DNA of 64,000 nucleotides, taken from the NCBI GenBank assembly GCA_946699065.1, contig CAMPDV010000900.1, forward strand, positions 62,001 through 126,000, read 5' to 3'. This DNA is from Loxodes magnus (taxonomy: Eukaryota; Ciliophora; Karyorelictea; Loxodida; Loxodidae). The position numbers were made by a program, and so were the translations under genes. The notes below the pieces were generated by a model, which was given only the letters and a program-made list of their open reading frames with translations, did not search any database and had not been told where the DNA came from. The stretch's first letter is position 1, and every line of letters starts with the position of its first letter. This document shows, one piece after another, positions 50,540 through 62,703 of this stretch.

Positions 50540-50927
50540 TAAATTTAAATAGGGTGGAAAGCCATTTCCTTCAGAGGCTGCTTGGAGGCCCAGTAAGGCA
50601 ACTAAAATGAGCACGTACAGAGGATAAATATTAGAAAGAGAAACCAATAACAAGAAACTCCTAGAAGGAAGATATGACGAGCTGGAGACTCTGAATGCCA
50701 GGAGAAAACCTTCTTCACCATAAGTCGGGGAAAACACGTACCCATAATCGCATATTACATTCTATGCTTTGGACGGTTAAATTGCCTTTTTTACTAGCAG
50801 GAAGAGAAAACAAGGATAGAGAGACTTATTAAATTTTATTTTTCGACATTTAATAAAATTAATTTAAAGAGCTGCGCACCAACGAGAGTGCTACACGCTC
50901 TATAATAAAAAATTTATTTATTTATTA
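50540..50927 (+). mobile_element. Second hairpin-tailed retroposon, with ORF1-like coding remnant
   Basis: Directly follows the previous element. A plus-strand frame gives a coiled coil (RGQILERETNNKKL, EGRYDELETL, then RKPSSP) at about 50570-50710, plus a diverged gtacccataatcg block, and then the hairpin (50869-50900, GAGC.GCG / CGCTC) and the tail (50911-50927). The hairpin arms match members 4 and 6. About 390 bp and non-autonomous. Confidence 0.5.
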
Positions 50928-51164
50928 GTTATTATTTATAAGTTTAAATTGAAGTAAAACATTTTATCAATACTCTTATATTTTTATATAGGTATCTTTT
51001 AAGGAGGATAAAATAGAAATACTTTATCAATTAATTTTAGTTTAAACTCTTAACTTTAGATTTAAGTTATTTTTTAATAGATTAAATAATGATTCATTTA
51101 GAGAATGTAAGTATTAGTGAATAATAGTGAGTCTATTTCTATTTTTTATTACTAAATTAAATTA

Positions 51165-52081
51165 AAAAGTTTAAATTGGAGTTTAGTGAACTTGGAGGAC
51201 TTTCAACCTCGTGTTCACAGGACCAGTTTGATAACCTGGATGGAACCAGTTCCCTTCAGAACTCTCTCTTCAGTCGCCTTGGATTGTGTACCACTTCGGT
51301 TTGTAGATTTGACCTCCTGACGGATAAAATTAGTTACAGAATTCTCGTCTAATCTTATCCTAATATTAGTACTATTATTTTTCTTATTATTTTCTATTCC
51401 AATAGTATTATTTAAGCAATTTCAATTTCTAACATTGTCTATATTTATGTCGAGTTTGTTTGTATACAAAGCATCTTGGTTTATTCCTATTTCATTTTTT
51501 GTCTGGACTCCTCGGTAACGTAGTAGCTCTTTCTATGTCCATTGGATCTTTAATTGTCCTAACTTTGAATTCCTACTACTGTTGCTACTTGCTGTTCTCT
51601 TCAAGCACAGTTGTTCTCTGCTGCAGCAATCCCATTTCCCTGAAGAAGGTGTTTTGCTCTCGATCGAAGACTTCCCAGAAGCTTTCTTTCCAAACCTTGA
51701 GCTCAGTAACATTATTTTTTAGAGCTCTATTCTCTAATCGTAGCCTCTTTACTTCCTCCTTCAGGTCAGCGAATGCGACTAAAATTTATGCCTGTTCTTC
51801 CTGGAACTATGGCATTACAAACTCTCGGCTGCTATTTCTTGCGTTTCTAGCACCTTTCTAGGTCCTTCCTCTTCAGTTGGTGTCATCGGGGTAGCCTTTT
51901 GGCGCTTTTGTCCCATCTTTTAGGTTGGTCTGGAAGTTCCTAGTTGAGTCTATTATTCTTGAAGGTTTTGAGAAGAAGATTATTTCTAGGAAGAAGATGT
52001 GTGAGTTAAAGATGAGGGTTCTTAATTTCTCTCCCCTTTTTAGGAGGTGGTATAAAAGCCTTTCTTGAGCCCTTCTACCAT
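51165..52081 (-). pseudogene. ORF1 (gag-like) copy, GC-rich, one frameshift
   Basis: Minus-strand ATG at 52081 gives MVEGLKKGFYTTSQKG, the family start. A Ser/Gln-rich stretch and TPTEEEGPRK follow. After one frame change near 51835 comes a long coiled coil (EEVKRLRLENRALK, ELKVWKESFWEVFDREQ), then KDPMDIER, then a knuckle with one ligand lost (C-FV-Y-KQTR-H-KYRQ-C). The C-terminus has GNWFHPGYQTGP, similar to the copy at 12.3 kb. The frame remains open to 51027. TGA is Trp at DKK-W-NR and GD-W-RES. The high GC content contrasts with the host sequence. Confidence 0.65.
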
Positions 52082-52134
52082 TTTTATATTCCTATTTTTA
52101 TTAACTAATAATTTTATGAATTAACTATTTAAAA

Positions 52135-52671
52135 ATTAATATCCATGAATAAGGATAGAAAAATAATTTAGGTATTTGAACTTTTTATATTTTATGAATT
52201 ATAAAATTGGCTTATATATTTTTAATTACATACAACTTTTCTATTAAGATCTGAATCTCTAAAGTTACTAACCATTATCTATTATAAAAGTTATTCACTC
52301 TTGTATTAATAATTAATTTAAGCTTCTTTATTGGAATATCAGATTTATATTTTATCAATGCTATAAATAAATAGTTAGTTGAAAATATTAAAAAAATACT
52401 AGTAATCCTTATTTCAAATGTAATTAAAGCAATAAATATTTTAAATTTTTCTATCTAGTTTATTTATAAATTATTATGCTATATATCTTAGAAGAATTAT
52501 CAACTTTTAGGTATTCTTAATAAAGATATATTTGGAAATTTCCTTTAGAGAAGTTATCAATATACAACAATATATGGACTGGTCTATTGGTTTTTTCTGT
52601 TTGTTTTGTATTTTTAATTAAGATTTATTAAATAGCTTCTAAATAATTTAAAGTAAATCATTTTAATAGAT
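52135..52671. repeat. Distal part of the 3' flank of copy E
   Basis: Similar to 2814-4340 (inverted) and 15330-15730. Ends in the left copy of a 17-bp target duplication at 52655-52671. Non-coding. Confidence 0.6.
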
Positions 52672-53494
52672 AATATAATAATAATAATGTAAAATAAATG
52701 TTAAGAGTTTTGGAGTTCTTCGGGATTCCAACCGATTTCGCTCCACCTTTTTTTAACGTGGATGTATACCACGGCCTTTTTTTGAATGTGGGTGGCTACC
52801 ACAATGAATTTTCCATGTTACCACTAAATAATTTCTATTTATAAATTCCTGAGTCGGTTATTCAAAGTTTGTTTAACATCCTTCATGTTTTTATTTCTTC
52901 ACTTTTTTTTAATTTTTATCATTTTTAACAATTTTTTAATAAGTGACATTTCGACCTACAACATCAACAATTTTTTGTCTATTTTTTTTTATTCAACTAA
53001 GGCAAAACTAATTTTTCTATTTGTTCTTTTTTTTAATTAAACTTTTATCAACATTTTATTCTATATTTATTTCTTAATCTTTTGCTTAAGAAGGGAGAAC
53101 TTCAATACTCATATTTACCCCTTGTTTGAAATTATTTTAAGACTGAGTATAGAGCTATTGTTCTGTCACAATATTGTTTTATATAAGCTATTTCCTAAGA
53201 ATTAATAGTTCGTTATTTTGATCCTCAATGTTATTCATAAGCTCTCTAATTCTTTCTCCTTGATTATATGTTTCTTCTTCATATTTAGAAATTAATTTTT
53301 TCATCTTTTTCATTTCAATTGAAAGCGAAGTGCTCTCATTAGCTTGTCCAACCATTACTTTGCCTTCTGAAGAGGAGCTTGATAAGTGTTCCATTTATTT
53401 CTACTTCTTCTCTAGTTCTTTGTTAGCTCTTCTTCTTGCGTTCCTTGCCTAATTTTTAGATAGTCGAATATTCTATTCCATTTCCATTTTTTTA
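52672..53494 (-). mobile_element. ORF1-only retroposon with target-site duplication
   Basis: An 823-bp insertion into the E-type 3' flank, absent from the matching flank of B. Both sides carry the same 17 bases, aaatcattttaatagat (52655-52671 and 53495-53511). On the minus strand it starts almost directly at the ORF1 ATG (only a short A-run before it). It ends in a (TTA)n-like tail next to the left duplication. It holds only an ORF1-type protein and a GC-richer C-terminal block (GWNPEELQNS). Insertion by target-primed reverse transcription using another element's enzyme is inferred. Confidence 0.75.
52993..53487 (-). CDS. ORF1-like basic coiled-coil protein in the TSD-flanked retroposon
   Basis: ATG 53487 to TGA 52995, 164 residues, uninterrupted. 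A basic N-terminus (LSKNQARNARRRANKELEKK) has the spacing of a nucleic-acid-binding or bZIP-like helix. A Ser-rich SSSSSEGK segment follows, then a coiled coil (KKMKKLISKYEEE, ERIRELMNNIEDQNNELL), closely related to the copy at 8731-9610. If TGA 52995 is Trp the frame continues, and a frameshift later it reaches the C-terminal WSEIGWNPEEL block near 52745. No zinc knuckle is visible. Confidence 0.6.
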
Positions 53495-54575
53495 AAATCA
53501 TTTTAATAGATTTATTATTATAATCTCCTTCTATTAATTCCTTTAAATATCTTTATATAGCTTTAAGTTTACATATGTTGATATAATTTAAAATAGTTAG
53601 CTTATTGATAGATTGATATATCCTACAATGGATTTATTTTTAATGAAGGAATTTAAATAAGTTATTTTAATTTCCTTCTAAGTATCTAATTGATGGTAAA
53701 GCCTTTTATATCAATTTAATAGTATAAATCTTAATCAAATAGCCTTCTAATTAAATTTACTCTTCTTCCTTTATTTAATTTCAGAATGCTTTCATATTAA
53801 TATACTAAGATAGTTGTTAGATATTTATTATTAAGATTCTAGTTTAATGGGCTTAATTATATTAATTAAAACAATACCAAAGTATAGTCAGAAGAACTGT
53901 ATATCAATTATTTTATCTAAATAAAAATAAGTACTATTTACTCCTTTGAGTATAAATATGCTTTTATAGGATTAAAGAACTAAATCACTTGCTAATCAAG
54001 TTATATAGATAAGAAATTTAATTCTCCTAGCTCTTAAACAAACTTGCTTTTATTATTTAAGATTATGCGCTTATTTCTAAATTTTAATAGCCATATTATA
54101 ATAATTCCTTCTGAAATTAAATAAAATATAGCTTTAATTTATAATCATATATATCACTTTGCTTATAGAAATATATCTTAAGTTATAAAATTATCTATAC
54201 TTTTATAACTACAACTATTAAACATTTATATTAAATCACTTAGAAAATAAATCTACCAGAAGAATTAAAAGCAATGAGAATATATTGCTGCTTGCTGTTT
54301 ATTTATCTATCTATTTGAAGATTGTATTTTAATATCTCATTTATATCATATTTTACTACTCATTTTGTATCTTATTATACACTTTTAGTATAAGTAGAAT
54401 ATTAAATTTAGGATTTAATCTCTAAGTATTCCTTTTATTTTATAAGTTTGATAACTATATAAAATAGATAAAGGCTGCTTAAAATACTTTGTATAATTAA
54501 AATCAGATAAAGCATAAATTAAATTTATTTTAAATCAAATTTAAATGTGAAATGAAAGAGTATTTTGCTTATCAT
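53495..54575. repeat. Proximal 3' flank of copy E
   Basis: AT-rich, non-coding, matching 15770-16833 (B) in direct and 2814-3900 (A) in inverted orientation. Begins with the right target-site duplication. Confidence 0.6.
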
Positions 54576-57500
54576 TCAAACTTCTAGTCTCAAATTTCTC
54601 CTTGTTAATTTTTTTTTCTTAGGATTATCTTTTTTATTTTCTCTTGAAGTTTCTTTTAATCAGAAAATATTATCTGCTTGTTACTGCTTTCTTCTTTCTT
54701 CACTCTCCAATAATTTTATGTCTCGCTGGGCTATAAAACTGGTAATAGTTTTGTTTATTATCTAAGATTCGTTAAAACCAGTTATTCCTAATTATGGTAA
54801 CTCTTCATTTTTGTCTTCAATTTTAGCTTTAGCTTTACGATTTTTTTAGTACTCTTTAACTAGATTAACTATTACTAAAATTAAGTTAACCAATAAACTT
54901 AAAGTAGCATAAGAAATGCATACTATTACAATAACTCATCCCAGTATTTCTTTCTACTTCAATTGGCTTTCGTCCAAAGTTTTATTTTCAATATTTTTAA
55001 AATAGAAATTAAAGAAGTAAATTGGTACTAGCAGTAACTCCCCAATAGCTTCTAAAATTAATATTATTTTGCTTGTATATGGTTTAAATATTTATATATA
55101 AAGCAACCATAAAAAGCAACTGGCTATATATATGATTATTTGAGGGATATATGAATTTACGAGGATTATAGCTGCAAAAGAAATAAAGAGTCTTCTTGTT
55201 AGAAAAAGAGTCTAGAACAAAGTTTAGGGTAAAGTATTCTAAAACTTTTAGTCGAAATAAACGATATATTTATCCTTGATTTCCTGCATCTACTTTTCAT
55301 ACTTTTCTTCCTTGAGCTCTTCAAATTTTTATTTAGAATAGAAATATTTTTTTGAGATCTAATAACTGCTGAAAATACAATAAATCTAGATGTTCTAAAA
55401 TTAAATAAAGCTTACTAAGACAATAACTGCAAGAAAGGAATTAAAAGCTGCATAAAAGTCACTTAAACTAAAGTGAGCAAGTTACATCATAATTGCATTA
55501 TTTATTTACAAGGCTTTAATGCTATAAATCATAGTTATTTAGTTTCTATTTGTAAACTTAGTTCTCAGCTTTTCTATTTGCTATTTAAATTTGAAATATC
55601 CGAGTGCTTTCAAAATTCCATCGATAGACAAAAGAATTGTCAATAGTAAAAGGGGATTTATGATATTAGAAAGCAGAGTGTAACTTCGAAAACTTAGGAG
55701 GACATAAACTTCTCTATCTACTAACAGTTTTTCAGAATCAAGGCTTTTAAACTTGCTATCATTAAATCCATCCTTTTTGTAATTCTCGTAGTAATAAGCA
55801 TCTAGAATGTCAGTTCTTCTAACGTCAATATAAGCATTCATGAAAATTAACTAAGTAGTTAAAATTCCTTGCAAAACATTTCCTGATGATGATGATTAGG
55901 ACTTAGATTGGTAATTAACACTTGTAGAAATCAAGCTGCATACTAAAATACTATAGGTAAGTACATTTGTTAAATGATGAGTGGATTCGATTAAATACTC
56001 TTCGGAATTGGATAAATTAAACTTAGAAAAATTCTTTATTTCTAGCAATGTGTCATCAGTTTCATCAGTTTCATCAGTTTCTTCAGTTTCTTCAGTTGCT
56101 TCAGTTGTGTTACGTTCTACCTTTCCCTCGTTGGTTTAGTTAATTTACTATTCTTAACTTGAGTTATTTAAAATACAGATGTTCTCTATTAAAATATATG
56201 GTTCCTCACAGTAAATACATTTAGTACCATTTTAGCTGCAGCTCTAGCAGCCTTCTATTTTAGCACTGCATTTTAAACAAGCTTTATTTTTATTATAGTA
56301 AGTTTAGTTTGGACAACTTTCTATACATTAATTTTCAAAAGAAAGGTAAGGAACTTAACATTAAATACAAATTTATCCAAATGTGCTACAACTGAAACAG
56401 TTTATAATACTCTAATTGCATAATTTGCATTCTTGGCTTTAGATGTAAAATTCATTGCTAGGACAGTTTAATACACAAGTATTTTCAAATACTAGATATG
56501 AATTTTTACACTAACTACATATTTATCCCTCACTGGAACATCTTAGGCAGTTTTCTATTTTATTATTGCATTTTATACATTTTCCGCTTTAAATGAAATA
56601 AGTGCTATCTTTACAATTTTCTACACAAGTATTATCCTGCAAAAGAAGAGTATTTTCACACTAATTGCATATTTCTCCATTTTCACTACAACTTGAACAG
56701 TTTCTCCATTTATCATTGCATTTTAGACATATGTCATTATAGGCAAAATATCCTTCACTTGGACATTTTGTTACACACTCGTTTTCTAATAAAAAATATG
56801 GATCTTGGCATTTAGTACATATTTCTCCTTCTACACTACAATTTGAGCAATTTTCTATTTTATTATTGCATTTTATACATTTTCCGCTTTAAATGAAATA
56901 AGTATCGTCTGTGCAAATTTCTACACAAGCATTATCCTATAATAGAAGAGTATTTTCACACTAATTGCATATTTCTCCATTTTCACTACAACTTGAGCAG
57001 TTTCTCCATTTATCATTACATTTTAAACATATTCCATTTTAAGTAAAATATCCTTCATTTGGACATTTTGTTACACACTCGTTTTCTAATAAAACATAAG
57101 GATCTTGGCATTTAGTACATATTTCTCCTTCTATACTACAATTTGAGCAGTTCTGGATACTATCTTCGCACTTTAAGCATGTATAGTTATAAACATAGTA
57201 AGTTTCATTAGGACAGCTTTCAACACATTAGTCTTGGAAAAGGATAAAAGGTTCTTCACACTTTAAACAAATATCTCCTTCTTGTTTGCAAAATAGACAA
57301 TTTGATATAGTTTTATTGCAAAATTCACACTACTTATCATTATTACTATCCTATTAAATTCAAGGACACTACTAAACGCACTCGTTTTCCATTGATAATT
57401 TTAATTAGCAAGAACAAGAGTTACTTCCGAAGGTTCATCCTTTATAGCACTATAAGCAATTATTATTCTATATTTAGTAGCATTTGTAGCATAAACTTCC

Positions 57501-58158
57501 GCAGATAAGTTCGGTTTAACTAAGAAGGAACCCTTAGTAAGAGTGATCTAAGATAGACTACAATTGATCTTAAGTAAGAAATTAGTTCCCATAATATCTT
57601 AAAGAGTAAATATAACCTACAAAATTATATTAGCTTAAGAAACTTCCTTAATATATTAAATCTGTCTATGAAAATTAGATTTAGTTTTCAAAATAATTCT
57701 AATAAGTTTAGAATTTATAATCCATTTAAGAATAGGTAGCAGATAAACTGAAATTACCTAGGTTATTCATAGAAAAAGCAGCAAATACTCAATTATCTTG
57801 AACTAAATCTATTCTAAAAGAAAATTCAGTAAAATTTCCATGAATACCATTGTTTTACACCAAAGAGAGTTAATTTGTTGTTAATATTTTATCAATTAAA
57901 TAATTCCAATAAATTTAAATTATCCTTTTAGAATTGAAATCAAAAATAACCTATTTAGTTAGAATCAATCTTTAGTCATACAGTCACACTAAATTAAGTT
58001 TAAGTTTAAGGATTTATTCCATAATAAGAAAATGTGTTACTTTTAGATGAGCTCTGCGTTATTAAAGTGGGAGTATTTGGAACCAATATATCAGAAAAGC
58101 TAAGTTAAGATTGAATTTATAAGGCCAAGCAGCATAGAACCATTATGAATATTTTCAT
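54576..58158 (-). pseudogene. Cys-rich repeat multi-pass surface protein, copy E (one frameshift)
   Basis: ATG 58158, homologous stop TGA 54578. The span is a multiple of three plus one. An extra T in a T-run at about 57831-57837 shifts the frame in the lectin-like domain just after SWKF; otherwise the frame appears intact. Signal peptide, LamG-like domain, expanded CxxC array and A-type membrane module are all present. A 300-bp unit (100 residues, two Cys repeats) is tandemly duplicated at 56549-56848 and 56849-57148. The acidic linker has extra ETDETD-type repeats. It may be a recent pseudogene, or the T may be an assembly error. TGA is Trp at several conserved sites. Confidence 0.75.
56549..57148 (-). 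repeat. Tandem 300-bp duplication inside the copy E Cys-rich array
   Basis: The block starting gttttctattttattattg recurs at a distance of exactly 300 bases, with few differences, keeping the frame. Confidence 0.75.
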
Positions 58159-59665
58159 TTTATAAGTAAAATAAATAATAATTATAATTTAAGTTATTTT
58201 TAACTTAAATTTATACATTTTTTAATTATATTCAAATAAATCATTTAATTTCATAGTTTCTACCTGTCTAAATTGTATAATCAAAGCATGCTTTTAATAA
58301 TTCCACATTCCGAGTATGCACTTATTATCTTATGATACTCATTAAATGTATTTTATAATAATTTCTGCTTCATGCTCTATTTAATATCTCATAAAGATAA
58401 TAAAAGCCAAAGTAAATTGATTACATCTAATTAAATTCTATTAGAATGTTTTTAAGGAAATTGTTTAGCTATAAATATTTAGTTTCTTCATCATTTTATT
58501 TATTTAAGTTGGCTTTATACATTTTAAGATTTTATCCTTAATTACCTGTATTTATTGAAACTAGCTTTTACTTTTTCCTTTTAATGTAGAGTACTTTATA
58601 AAGTTAGGAAAAATTAATAAACCTGCATTAATTTTAGTATTAACATTTTTCATAGCAAGAGATTTATAGGAACTAAAAATAACAATAGGATAGAAGTTTA
58701 AGAATTCTCAATTAAATTTGGTCAAACAGTCATAAAGATACAGTTCAATTATATTATATTAAACTATAAATCTAAAGCTTTATTAAATATACATAACTAA
58801 CAAATAGAAAGTGTGAAAGGGATAATTTGATATATCTAATACCCTTATGAAGAAGTAGAGCTTTATAAAATACAGAATCAACCTACAAGTGTAATATATT
58901 TTTATCTTTAGTGTTTATAATAAATTCTTTCAGCTTAATTTAGCTATCTAGATAATTTTTTATCCTTATTTAAACGAAGTTTCCTTCATTTTGCATATAA
59001 ACTCAACATTAAAATCCCAAATTATCTATTTATCTCAATAGCTAGCTTTAACTTTTGCTTTAGTGAATTAAATATATTTTTAACTTAATTAAGTCTAGCT
59101 ACTCATAATACTTTTAGAATAATAAAATTCTATATCTAATATCTAAAGAAATTAACGTTAAGCTTTATCTTTTATTTAATTTAACTTTGATATAATTTAC
59201 AATTATTAATTTTAGCCAATTGTTAGACTTAAAATTTTGGATTATTAGAAAGTTAGTTTCATATAAAATTTCCTTTGATTAAGCTATTACTATATTTAAC
59301 TTAAGCATTTTTAACTTTTCCTTTTATTTAAATTTTAAACTACCAATTTAATATAACTTAGATTGAAGGTTATATTCCATTTCAAAGCATCTTCTATTTA
59401 TTTTTCAGCCAGATTTTAACTTAAAACAAGTTGTATATAAATAAAGACACCTTGATTTACAACTCTCTTAATTTATACTAAACAGCTTTTTAAGACTCAA
59501 CAATAATTAAGTTTTTCTCTATAAAAAATAGGAAATAGCGAAACTAAAATATCTAATTATTGAAATAGCTAGACAAAAGAACCTAGCTAATTTAACTTAA
59601 AACTAGTTGATAAACCAAAAATGAATAAATAATAAAATCATAAACTAAAAAAGTTTTATTATTTA
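58159..59665. repeat. 5' flank of copy E
   Basis: 58159-59396 is near-identical to 28271-29514 (C). 59396-59665 lacks a C partner but matches the B flank at about 20990-21265. So E keeps the full ancestral flank and C is truncated. Confidence 0.75.
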
Positions 59666-60831
59666 ATAATAATATCCTTTAAGGCTTAAATATATAGAGC
59701 TAATATACTTTATCTATCCTGCTTAGAATTACAAGATAATCATCATAGCTTTATTAACTAAAACATTATAAAATTTCCTTAATTTTTGTATTAGATACAA
59801 ACGATATTATTTCGTTAAGTTGACTCATATTTATTTCTTATTTTATCTTAAAGAAAAGTCTTTATCATTTTATATATGGCAATAGTCTCTTTAAAATACT
59901 GCTAGATGTAATAAATAAAGGTAGATTATAGAGAAACTCTTTATTTATTGCTTATTTAGTTAATAAATCTTAAATAGTAGCTTTAAAAATAAATCTCTTA
60001 TCAATTATTAATATTTTTGTTCCTAACTAAATTCATTTTACCATAATTTTAAATTCCTTCAATATGATAAAGTATGAATCGACAAGTTTAAAAAAGCTTG
60101 CATATTTAATTGAAAAGTAAAATTAATAAAATATCTACTAAAAGATAAAACTAATGATATTAGAAAATAAATTAGATTGTAGAATGTTTATAGTTGAGCC
60201 TATTATAATAAGGATAAAAACTTTATAAATACTAAGTATTAGTTACTCTTTATCTATTATTATTTCTAAATCAAAAATTATAGCAAGAGATGTATTTTAA
60301 AAATTAATTTATTGCTAATCTTATTAGTTAATTCATGCTAAGCCCATTTATTAGAATATTATGTTTATACATTATCAATTTTATTATTTTTCTAGTCTAA
60401 GATATTTAAATAAATCACTAATTCAACTGAATTAAAAATTATTTACCTTTAGAAAATAATCTAAGGTTTTGAAATTAGATTTAGATCTATTTTATAATAA
60501 AACTGATTTAAAATTAGAAAATATATAGTCATAATATCTAGTTTATTAAGGATTGTTATAAAGAATGTGAATGTTTAATTGATATATTTAGGTTTTTCTT
60601 TCTATATGATTTTAGTTTAATTCATTTTCTAGGAGTTATTATTATACTAAATATATGAGGTGACTAAGTGGATTTTCTATTCCATTTTGGTATTTTTAAG
60701 TAGACTTATTAAATAGCTTCTAAGTAATCCTAAAATCAATTAATTTTTACTTTTTTAGTTATACATTTAGTTAGTTATTTAAAATATTCCTATAGAACTA
60801 TAGCATTAGATTCCTTTACTTTATTCCAGGT
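59666..60831. other. AT-rich spacer
   Basis: No coding or structural feature recognised. Confidence 0.4.
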
Positions 60832-61412
60832 GTTTTAATTTAAGTGTTTGAAGGAGAAAGATTGATGACAAAAGACAAACATTTATTAGGAAAATTTAAT
60901 TTAGATGGAATACCTCCTGCAACTAGAGGAGTACCACAGATCGAAGTAACTTTCGATATTGATGCAAATGGTATAATGAATGTGACAGCGGTTGATAAAG
61001 CAACAAGTAAAACAAATAAAATAACAATAACAAATGAGAAAGGAAGATTGAGTAAATAAGAAATCGAAAAGATGATATAAGAAGCAGAAAAGTACAAAGC
61101 TCAAGATGCAAGTTAAAAGGAAGTTATAGAAGCGAAAAATGGATTAGAATCATATATTTATAGAATTCACTTGAAGAAGAAAAAATTCGTGATAAGATAG
61201 ATGGAAATGATAAGTAGACATTGATTAAAAAGATAGAAGAGACAAAGAAATGGTTGGAAGTGAATTAGAATGGTAGAAAAGAAGATTATGAAGGAAAATA
61301 GAAAGAAATAGAAAGTATAGTGAATCCAATAATGATGAAAGTTTGTTAGGCAGATGGAAATAATATGGCAGGTGATAAAAAAGGAGGACCAACAGTAGAA
61401 GAAGTAGATTGA
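60832..61412 (+). pseudogene. HSP70 C-terminal half (truncated, frameshifted)
   Basis: The frame gives [13 protein letters not shown], then [17 protein letters not shown] and [13 protein letters not shown], the HSP70 substrate-binding domain. After a frameshift near 61160 come the lid region (SLEEEKIRDKI) and GGPTVEEVD followed by TGA at 61410. EEVD marks a cytosolic HSP70, and it fixes TGA as a true terminator. Everything before about residue 420 of a normal HSP70 is missing. Gln codons are mostly TAA/TAG, so it belongs to this genome. Confidence 0.85.
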
Positions 61413-61471
61413 TAAACTATGTCTATTTAAATATTTATATATAATATATCTAGTATATTTTAAAATATTTA

Positions 61472-61478
61472 TAAAAAA
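61472..61478 (-). terminator. Pol III T-run after tRNA-His
   Basis: Six T on the minus strand just 3' of the discriminator A. Confidence 0.8.
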
Positions 61479-61551
61479 TGTCGGTGCAGAGACTTGAACT
61501 CCGGTTTCGACGGCCACAACGTCGTGCCCTAACCACCTAGACTACACCGAC
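61479..61551 (-). tRNA. tRNA-His (anticodon GTG)
   Basis: Minus strand: acceptor GTCGGTG pairs perfectly with CACCGAC, discriminator A. D stem GTCT/GGGC. Anticodon stem CGACG/CGTCG with loop TTGTGGC. T arm CGGAG-TTCAAGT-CTCTG. No intron. The extra 5' G of mature tRNA-His is not part of the pairing and would be added after transcription. It lies between two HSP70 remnants and points against them. Confidence 0.93.
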
Positions 61552-61684
61552 TTATTATATAATGATAAAAAAAAGTGATAAATGGAAAAAATAAAAAGAA
61601 GTTTCTAGAATAAAAAAGAACATAAGGAAATAAAGTTCGAGAATATTCTAATATGTATAGAAAATAAGTGAGTAATATAAAAAG

Positions 61685-62703
<1,019 letters not shown>

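Noticed and set aside
51460-51861. Plus-strand 133-residue Ser/Leu-rich ORF
   Set aside because: Antisense to the ORF1 coiled coil and DPMDIE segment of the 52081 copy.
53410-53487. bZIP transcription factor at 53487
   Set aside because: The basic helix followed by coiled coil looks bZIP-like, but the gene is inside a TSD-flanked insert and matches a retroelement ORF1 relative at 8731-9610.
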